IMG/VR virus record: IMGVR_UViG_3300042564_001094
Coordinates: 1-23,667 of that record
Origin: a virus
Length of the DNA stretch: 23,667 nt
Direction: 5' to 3' (one strand)
Shown here: in pieces, positions 17,942 to 23,667 of the stretch
Layout: each line of letters begins with the position of its first letter
Numbering within the stretch: position 1 is the stretch's first letter
Notes under the pieces: model-generated
What the model was told of the DNA's origin: nothing
Databases searched by the model: none
The model's input: the letters and a program-made list of their open reading frames with translations, nothing else
Program-made: the position numbers and the translations under genes

Positions 17942-20695
17942 ATGCAACTTTTTAACGCACTGCAATTAAAAAATGGAGCAAAGGTAGAACATAACCGTAT
18001 GTCTACTTTAACTCAACCTATACAGTTTATTCCGCGTAAGGAAAAAAATGATGATTGGTCAGCTCACAATCTTGATTGGCTAGAATGGCAGGGTATGAAG
18101 CAGTTACGTAGAAATGCCAGAAGGCTTTCTAAGAACTACAAACTTGCTAAAGGTATTATTGACCGGACAGATTATATTGTAGAAGAGGATGTAGAGTACG
18201 CTGAGTTAATTGATGTTCTTACAAAAGAAGATCAGTCAGCATTAGAGTTAAAGTTTTACCCAATTATCCCCAATGTAATTAATGTATTAGTAGCAGAATT
18301 TGCTAAAAGAAATACAAGGGTTAGTTTTAGGGCCGTAGATGAGATTTCATACAATGAGTTATTAGAGCAGAAAAGAGCCATGATTGAGCAGAAGCTATTA
18401 GCTGATGCTGAACGTAAAATGGTTATGAGTATGATTGAGCAAGGTGCTGATATGGAAGATCCTGAAATCCAGAAAGCATTAGCTCCAGAGAATCTTAAAT
18501 CATTACCTGAGATTGAGCAGTACTTTAAGAAAGATTATAGATCTATGTTAGAGGAATGGGCAGAACACCAAGCCCGTGTAGATGAGGAAAGATTTAAGAT
18601 GGATGAACTTGAAGAGAGAGCTTTCCGTGATATGTTAATCACAGATAGAGAGTTCTGGCACTTTAAGATGAATGAGGATGACTATGAGATGGAGTTGTGG
18701 AACCCGTTGGTTACTTTCTATCACAAGTCTCCTGATGTAAGATATATCTCTCAGGGTAACTGGGTAGGTAAGATTGAGTTATACACTGTAGCAGATATCA
18801 TTGACAAGTATGGTTACCTAATGACTGATGATCAGTTACGTTCTATGGAGGCTATTTATCCTACAAGAGCAGCGGGTTATCCTTTACAGGGTTATCAGAA
18901 TGATGGTTCTTACTATGATGCTACTAAGTCTCATGAATGGAATACTAATATGCCTTCATTACAGTACAGACAGTTTATGTCTACCTGGGAGCAAAATAGT
19001 ACTGCCGGTAATGATATTGTTAGTTACATTATGTCTGAGTCTGAAGACTATGTAGATTACAAGAATACAGACATGTTACGGGTGGCTCACATTTACTGGA
19101 AGTCACAACGTAAAGTAGGACACTTAACTAAGATTGATGAGAATGGTCAAGTTATCCAAGATGTTGTAGATGAGTCATATAAAGTTACTCAGAAACCTAT
19201 CTATGATACTACACTATTCAAGAATAAGAATAAAGAGAATCTGGTTGCCGGTGAGCATATTGACTGGATTTGGATTAATGAGGTATGGGGTGGCGTAAAG
19301 ATTGGGCCTAACTATCCTGCATACTTTGGTATGAATAACAACTCTGGTGGTATTAACCCTATTTACTTAGGTATTAATCAGCCAAAACCCGGACGTGTAC
19401 CTTTCCAATTTAAAGGAGATGCTACACTGTACGGTTGTAAATTACCAGTGGAAGGATCCGTATTCTCAGATAGAAACACTAAGTCTACATCTTTAGTAGA
19501 TTTAATGAAGCCTTACCAGATTGGTTATAACATTGTAAATAACCAAATTGCTGATATCCTTGTAGATGAGTTAGGTACAGTGATCATGTTAGATCAGAAT
19601 GCTTTACCTAGACATTCATTGGGAGAAGATTGGGGAAAGAACAACTTAGCAAAAGCCTACGTTGCAATGAAGAACTTCCAGATGTTACCATTGGATACAT
19701 CCATCACTAACACTGAGAATGCTCTTAACTTCCAACACTATCAGGTATTAAACTTGGAACAGACACAGCGTTTGATGTCTAGAACTCAATTGGCTAACTA
19801 CTTTAAGCAGCAGGCATTTGAGGTAATAGGTATTACACCACAGCGTCTTGGAGAACAAGTGGAACAAGCTACAGCTACCGGTGTAAGAATTGCTGTATCA
19901 AACTCTTATGCACAAACAGAGACATACTTTATTAATCACTGTGATTACTTAATGCCTCGTGTACATCAGATGCGTACAGACTTAGCCCAGTTCTATCAGT
20001 CAACCAAACCATCTATCAGATTGCAGTACATTACTTCTACTGATGAGAAAGTTAACTTTGAGATGAATGGTACTGACTTATTGCTCAGAGACTTTAATAT
20101 CTTCTGTACAACCAAAACTAATCACAGAGCTACTCTGGAACAGTTAAAGCAATTGGCTATCACAAACAACACCGCAGGTGCCTCTATCTATGATTTAGGT
20201 AATATCATGAAGGCTGAGTCTATTGCAGAGGTTACACATATCCTTAAATCAGCTGAAGAGAAACAAAATGCTCAACGTCAGCAAGAAATGCAACAACAAC
20301 AAGCTATGCAAGAACAAGCTTTACAAGCTAAGTCTCAAGAAGCTATGATGAAGATGCAGTTTGAATCTGAGGAGAATGAGAAGGATAGACAGAATGATAT
20401 TGTTATTGCTGAGATTAGAGCTGCTGGTTATGGATCTACTGTAGATATTAACCAAAACCAGCAATCTGACTATCAAGATGCTATCAGAGATATCCGTAAG
20501 AGTGAAGAGTTTCAGCAGCAAATGGATTTAAAGAAAGAATCTGCTAGTACTCAAAAAGCTATGAACATGGATAAGATGGCAATTGAGCGTGAAAAGCTAG
20601 CCTCACAAAGAGAGATAGCTAATAAACAATTAGAGATAGCAAGAACTAATAAAACTCAGTACGAGATTAAACAAGAAAATAATAAAAAGAAATAA
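17942..20695 (+). CDS. Portal protein
   Basis: A 917-aa protein with the length, position (after TerL) and sequence character of crAss-like portals. Residues 1-19 precede a second possible start, MSTLTQPIQFIPRKEKNDDW, at residue 20, so the true N-terminus may be at 17999. The body has an early helical part with KFYPIIPNVINVLVAEFAKR near 100, long charged helices at 140-230, and a central mixed domain of 250-750. Residues about 770-917 are Gln/Glu/Lys-rich coiled coil. The ring sits at one vertex and passes DNA packaged by TerL. Its last residues NNKKK are encoded in a 17-bp imperfect repeat recurring after the next gene, and the original C-terminus seems to have been longer. Confidence 0.85.
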   Translation: MQLFNALQLKNGAKVEHNRMSTLTQPIQFIPRKEKNDDWSAHNLDWLEWQGMKQLRRNARRLSKNYKLAKGIIDRTDYIVEEDVEYAELIDVLTKEDQSALELKFYPIIPNVINVLVAEFAKRNTRVSFRAVDEISYNELLEQKRAMIEQKLLADAERKMVMSMIEQGADMEDPEIQKALAPENLKSLPEIEQYFKKDYRSMLEEWAEHQARVDEERFKMDELEERAFRDMLITDREFWHFKMNEDDYEMELWNPLVTFYHKSPDVRYISQGNWVGKIELYTVADIIDKYGYLMTDDQLRSMEAIYPTRAAGYPLQGYQNDGSYYDATKSHEWNTNMPSLQYRQFMSTWEQNSTAGNDIVSYIMSESEDYVDYKNTDMLRVAHIYWKSQRKVGHLTKIDENGQVIQDVVDESYKVTQKPIYDTTLFKNKNKENLVAGEHIDWIWINEVWGGVKIGPNYPAYFGMNNNSGGINPIYLGINQPKPGRVPFQFKGDATLYGCKLPVEGSVFSDRNTKSTSLVDLMKPYQIGYNIVNNQIADILVDELGTVIMLDQNALPRHSLGEDWGKNNLAKAYVAMKNFQMLPLDTSITNTENALNFQHYQVLNLEQTQRLMSRTQLANYFKQQAFEVIGITPQRLGEQVEQATATGVRIAVSNSYAQTETYFINHCDYLMPRVHQMRTDLAQFYQSTKPSIRLQYITSTDEKVNFEMNGTDLLLRDFNIFCTTKTNHRATLEQLKQLAITNNTAGASIYDLGNIMKAESIAEVTHILKSAEEKQNAQRQQEMQQQQAMQEQALQAKSQEAMMKMQFESEENEKDRQNDIVIAEIRAAGYGSTVDINQNQQSDYQDAIRDIRKSEEFQQQMDLKKESASTQKAMNMDKMAIEREKLASQREIANKQLEIARTNKTQYEIKQENNKKK
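20678..20694 (+). repeat. Direct repeat left of the second homing endonuclease gene
   Basis: AATAATAAAAAGAAATA matches 21410-21426 with one mismatch. It lies in the last codons of the portal gene, in the same reading frame. Confidence 0.7.
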
Positions 20696-21411
20696 TGGTA
20701 TTTATATATGTTTTAAAAGATCCTACTACTTTAGAAGTAAAGTATGTAGGTAAAACAGCAACCACTATTCAAAAACGTTATTCTCAACATAAACACAATT
20801 GGAAAAGAAAAGTAGGAAGATTAAATAGATTAAATAGTTGGATTAAAAATTTAGCTAAATCTAATATGCTTCCTCTAATTGAAGTTATAGATGAGGTAGA
20901 TGACAATTCTTGGATTGAAGCTGAAAGAGGTTATATACGTTTATTTAAAAGTATAGGTTGTAATTTAAAAAATCATACTATGGGTGGAGAAGGAACTTGT
21001 GGTTATAAAATGTCTAAATCCTCCATTGTTAAAAGAAATAATACACTTAAAACATCTAATGCATGGGCTAAAAAGAATATAGAGCATTCTAATATTATGA
21101 AAGAAAAACATGCAGAAGGAAGTGTTAAGTTTGGTTATGGACATTTACCAGTAGAAAAACGCATAGAAATTGGAAATAGACATTCTGAAAAGATGAAAGA
21201 AAATTTTAGTAAAAATCCAGAATGCTTAAATAGAATGATTTCTAAAATTAAAAAACCTGTAGCAAGTTTAAAAGAAGATGGTTCAGAAGATAAGTTTTTT
21301 GAATCTGCTACAGCAGCTGCAAGATTTTATAATATTGCAAATACACATGTAACTAGGGTCTGTAAAAATAAGTCTAAAAGCACACATGGACTATATTTTA
21401 AGTATGCCTAA
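20695..21411 (+). CDS. GIY-YIG homing endonuclease inserted at portal 3' end
   Basis: A 238-aa protein. The N-terminus FIYVLKDPTTLEVKYVGKT is the GIY-YIG motif (IYV...YVG), followed by an Arg-containing helix (KRYSQHKHNW), the acidic EAERGYIRLF and the closing CNLKNHTMGGEG. The middle holds Lys-rich NUMOD-like segments and the C-terminus (FESATAAARFYNIANTHVTR) a NUMOD1-like helix-turn-helix. The ATG overlaps the portal stop (TAATG), and the gene is bounded by an imperfect 17-bp direct repeat. A/T content is higher than in the portal, a sign of separate origin. It is expected to cut homologous phage DNA at or near the portal 3' end to spread itself. Confidence 0.9.
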   Translation: MVFIYVLKDPTTLEVKYVGKTATTIQKRYSQHKHNWKRKVGRLNRLNSWIKNLAKSNMLPLIEVIDEVDDNSWIEAERGYIRLFKSIGCNLKNHTMGGEGTCGYKMSKSSIVKRNNTLKTSNAWAKKNIEHSNIMKEKHAEGSVKFGYGHLPVEKRIEIGNRHSEKMKENFSKNPECLNRMISKIKKPVASLKEDGSEDKFFESATAAARFYNIANTHVTRVCKNKSKSTHGLYFKYA

Positions 21412-21426
21412 TAATAAAAACAAATA
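21410..21426 (+). repeat. Direct repeat right of the second homing endonuclease gene
   Basis: AATAATAAAAACAAATA is the second copy of the sequence at 20678-20694, starting at the endonuclease stop codon. Confidence 0.7.
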
Positions 21427-21454
21427 CGATAAGCCAGAGAAGGGTAAGAAGTAA
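21410..21454 (+). pseudogene. Displaced original C-terminal tail of the portal gene
   Basis: Read in the phase that continues the repeat of the portal, this 45-nt stretch encodes NNKNKYDKPEKGKK and a TAA stop. The portal now ends NNKKK. The simplest reading is that the portal once ended NNKNKYDKPEKGKK, and that insertion of the endonuclease gene inside this tail copied 17 bp and left the last codons behind. Alternatively, it is a tiny gene starting at ATG 21404 (MPNNKNKYDK). Comparison with a related phage lacking the endonuclease would decide. Confidence 0.55.
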
Positions 21455-21561
21455 TAGCCTTATATTACAAGAAATACAGCTTTAAAAACAAATTTTTAAA
21501 GTTTATAAAAAGTAATATATTATATTCTTAATGTACAGTACAAAATAAAATAACCAACTAT
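21455..21561 (+). promoter_or_regulatory. Leader of the scaffold-like gene with AT hairpin
   Basis: CTTTAAAAA at 21480-21488 is perfectly complementary to 21493-21501 with loop CAAA, then an AT-only stretch and TATATTATATTCTTAATG before the start at 21562. It could be a weak terminator after the portal region plus a promoter for the scaffold and capsid genes. No consensus -7 element was found. Confidence 0.4.
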
Positions 21562-22788
21562 ATGAGTGAAACCAAACCAACTGAGCAAACCACCGTACAA
21601 CAAGTAGATATCAACATTGATGATATCTTCGGTGGAGCTCCGGGAGCAGATAGTATTGTGCTTCCATCAGAGGAAGAAAAGAAGCCACACTTCTTCTCTA
21701 CCCCTAAAACAGATTTAACGTTCTTAGACAGACAAGAGGAGGATGAAGATGGCAACATCAAACCTGCAACTCAATCTACTGAAGAGGTTCTTAATGAGTT
21801 AACCGATGGGGTTAATGATTTATTAGACCAAGATGAGGAGTCACCCAAAGGAGGTAGACCTAAAGTAGATAAGAGTGGTATGGTAGAAACCTTCTCTAAA
21901 CTAATTGAAGAGGGTTTATTAATTGGCTTTGAAGATGATAAGTCAATGGATGAATACTCTCTTAAAGATTGGAAGGAGCTCTTGCAAGCTAACTTTGAAG
22001 AAAAGGAGCGAGCAATTAGAGAGCAAACTCCAAAAGAGTTCTTTGAAGCACTTCCTGAAGAACTTCAGTATGCTGCTCAGTACGTAGCTAATGGTGGTAC
22101 AGATCTTAGAGGTTTGTTCGGTGCATTAGCACAAGTAGAAGAGGTACGTGGTCTAGATCCTACAGATGAGATGGATCAAGAACAGATTGTACGTTCTTAC
22201 TTGCGTGCTACTGGGTTTGGTAATGATGAAGAAATTGATGAGGAGATTGTAACTTGGAAAGACTTAGGCAAGTTGGAACAACAAGCTAATAAGTTTAAAC
22301 CAAAGTTGGATAAGATGCAAGAGTCTATTGTAGCCCAAAAGATTGCTGAACAAGAGCAAATGAAGGCACAACAGGAGCAAGCAGCAGCTGCGTATATGGA
22401 TAACGTATATGAGGCTCTTAAACCCTCTGAATTGGCAGGTATTAAGTTGGATAAGAAAACCCAGTCTATGTTATATGCTGGTCTTGTACAACCTAACTAT
22501 CCTTCTATTTCAGGAAGAAACACAAACCTATTGGGTCATTTGTTAGAGAAGCATCAATTTGTAGAACCTAACTACCCATTAGTAGCTGAAGCACTATGGT
22601 TATTGGCTGATCCAGAAGGATATAAGTCAAAGATTATGGAGCAAGGTAAAAACAAAGTGGTTGAAAACACTGTAAGGCAACTTAAAACAGAGCAGTCTAG
22701 AAAGATTTCTAGTACTATGCCTGAAGAAAAAGAGGAGCCTAAACAGCGTAAGATCCCAAGACAAACAAACATTTTTAAACGCTTTTAA
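21562..22788 (+). CDS. Scaffold-like head protein between portal and capsid
   Basis: A 408-aa, strongly acidic protein starting MSETKPTEQTTVQQVDINID. The first 110 residues are acidic and disordered (SEEEKKPHFF, DRQEEDEDGN, LLDQDEESPKGGRPKV). Residues 110-250 are helical (FSKLIEEGLLIGFEDDKSMD, EFFEALPEELQYAAQYVANG), 255-300 a likely coiled coil (EQQANKFKPKLDKMQESIVA, EQMKAQQEQAAAAYMDN), and the C-terminus is basic (KEEPKQRKIPRQTNIFKRF). Scaffolding proteins share this build and this place before the capsid gene, with a basic C-terminus binding the capsid shell. A constant head protein of crAss-like phages stands here; scaffold activity is inferred, not shown. Confidence 0.6.
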   Translation: MSETKPTEQTTVQQVDINIDDIFGGAPGADSIVLPSEEEKKPHFFSTPKTDLTFLDRQEEDEDGNIKPATQSTEEVLNELTDGVNDLLDQDEESPKGGRPKVDKSGMVETFSKLIEEGLLIGFEDDKSMDEYSLKDWKELLQANFEEKERAIREQTPKEFFEALPEELQYAAQYVANGGTDLRGLFGALAQVEEVRGLDPTDEMDQEQIVRSYLRATGFGNDEEIDEEIVTWKDLGKLEQQANKFKPKLDKMQESIVAQKIAEQEQMKAQQEQAAAAYMDNVYEALKPSELAGIKLDKKTQSMLYAGLVQPNYPSISGRNTNLLGHLLEKHQFVEPNYPLVAEALWLLADPEGYKSKIMEQGKNKVVENTVRQLKTEQSRKISSTMPEEKEEPKQRKIPRQTNIFKRF

Positions 22789-22818
22789 CAACACAAACAA
22801 ACAAATAAATAAATAATT
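22789..22818 (+). promoter_or_regulatory. A-rich leader of the major capsid gene
   Basis: The 30 nt before the capsid start are AACAACACAAACAAACAAAT followed by AAATAAATAATT: tandem AAAC and AAAT units without any Shine-Dalgarno sequence. Unstructured A-rich leaders favour strong translation in Bacteroidota. Confidence 0.5.
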
Positions 22819-23667
22819 ATGGCAACTCCAGTTTTAAACAATGGTATATTTCTGCGTGATACCAGCTACCAAGCTAGTTCTCACGTAGATTCATACCACC
22901 TCGTAAACATGCTGAAAAGCAGTGAACCAATGGATTTAGGTCCAGTAGACATTTGGGCTATGGCTCAAAAGGTTGAAATGCCTTTGTACCAGTTTTCTAG
23001 CTTTGGTGGCAAAAACATTATCAATGTAGACAACGCTCGTGGAGAGTACAAGTGGCAGGTTCCTGTTGCTCAAGATCTTCCTTATGTTGTTCTTGATGTA
23101 GATACTACCAATACTACTAAAGGTATTGATGGTACTAACTTCCAAATCAAATTGAACAAGCGTGTATTTGGTCATGGTGACATCGTTACTTATGATAAGT
23201 ACAACGGTTTGGAAATGTACATCACTGCTGATGATATCATCCCAACTGGTGATGGTTTCATCTACACTGTTCAATTGGTAAACAACAGCAATGGTGTTTC
23301 TTTGGACAACAAATACTTGGCATCTGGTACTAAGTTCTTCCGTAAAGGTTCTGCTCGTGGTGAATACGGTGAGCGTTTCTCTGATATCGGACAGTATGGT
23401 GCTGGTTTCCGTGAATTCTACAACTATGTAGGTGGTGCAGAAGCTCACGTACACTATTCAATCTCTTCTCGTGCAGATTTGATGTTGAAGGGTGGTTTGA
23501 ACGCTGATGGTACAATTCCTGTAACTGAAATCTGGCGTAACTTTGACAAGACTATGGATCCTTCAGTTACTAGCTTGGAGTCTATGGTACAAACTATGGG
23601 TAAAGATGCAGTTAAGCGTGCATTTGACAATGGTAACTTGACCCGTACTTTCTTGACTACAATGGAA
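22819..23667 (+). CDS. Major capsid protein, 3' end outside window
   Basis: The ATG at 22819 opens an uninterrupted frame of 283 codons to the window edge. The N-terminus MATPVLNNGIFLRDTSYQAS is followed by HVDSYHLVNMLKSSEPMDLG and a beta-rich stretch (YKWQVPVAQDLPYVVLDVD, NFQIKLNKRVFGHGDIVTY) with a later helical spine-like part (YGAGFREFYNYVGGAEAHVH). Place after the portal and scaffold-like genes, high Gly and Asn content and a more GC-rich, selected codon use (GGT, GCT, AAC, TTC) mark it as the major shell protein with an HK97-type fold, expected at about 500 residues. The long A-rich leader agrees with very high expression. Confidence 0.8.
   Translation, partial: MATPVLNNGIFLRDTSYQASSHVDSYHLVNMLKSSEPMDLGPVDIWAMAQKVEMPLYQFSSFGGKNIINVDNARGEYKWQVPVAQDLPYVVLDVDTTNTTKGIDGTNFQIKLNKRVFGHGDIVTYDKYNGLEMYITADDIIPTGDGFIYTVQLVNNSNGVSLDNKYLASGTKFFRKGSARGEYGERFSDIGQYGAGFREFYNYVGGAEAHVHYSISSRADLMLKGGLNADGTIPVTEIWRNFDKTMDPSVTSLESMVQTMGKDAVKRAFDNGNLTRTFLTTME

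Noticed and set aside
17245-21454. Group I introns carrying the GIY-YIG genes
   Set aside because: TerL and portal are continuous and the endonuclease genes lie between genes; the short flanks leave no room for an intron core.
22936-23454. 172-aa minus-strand frame opposite the capsid gene
   Set aside because: It is the antisense shadow of a strongly coding capsid gene with biased codons.
12156-23667. Stop codon reassignment, known in some crAss-like phages
   Set aside because: All long genes read through with the standard code, TAA dominates as stop, and the only tRNA has anticodon UAA for Leu, not a suppressor.

Overview
The window looks like part of a tailed double-stranded DNA phage genome of a Bacteroidota host, most likely a crAss-like phage (Crassvirales). 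The assignment rests on a 730-aa large terminase, a 917-aa portal, a scaffold-like acidic protein and a major capsid protein start in that order, preceded by a PD-(D/E)XK nuclease and an HU/IHF-like protein. Also consistent are the AT-rich sequence, a TATATTTG promoter element of the Bacteroidota TAnnTTTG type, and mostly Shine-Dalgarno-free AT-rich leaders. The standard genetic code fits every gene. The order-level name is inference from gene content and was not tested by a search.

Layout: bases 1-11700 are transcribed leftward (minus strand). From 3791 down to 1 there is a tight chain of twelve small overlapping genes (one HNH protein, the rest mostly unassigned) whose junctions share repeated adaptor sequences. 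From 3.8 to 11.3 kb the genes are small and are separated by terminator-like hairpins. This stretch holds an SSB-like protein with an acidic tail, a membrane-anchored glucosaminidase, a secreted protein, a two-helix membrane protein, a lipoprotein, a tRNA-Leu(UAA), and two gene-free, hairpin-dense intervals that look like structured noncoding RNAs. One (7575-7916) begins directly at the tRNA 3' end. The other (9998-10579) is an array of stem-loop modules with related CAATTGTAA-type closing stems.

Bases 11701-12155 are a divergent intergenic region with G-tract iterations and a repeated motif, the probable control region for both arms. From 12156 rightward (plus strand) lies the packaging and head operon: a small zinc protein, a helical protein, a winged-helix-like protein, an HU/IHF-like protein, a Cys-rich protein, a PD-(D/E)XK nuclease, two unassigned genes, TerL, a 53-aa ORF, a GIY-YIG homing endonuclease, the portal, a second GIY-YIG endonuclease, a scaffold-like protein, and the major capsid protein cut by the window end.

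Main points for a second look: the two structured RNA candidates, and a GIY-YIG gene that appears to have cut off the last residues of the portal gene and left them as a 15-codon remnant behind an imperfect 17-bp direct repeat.
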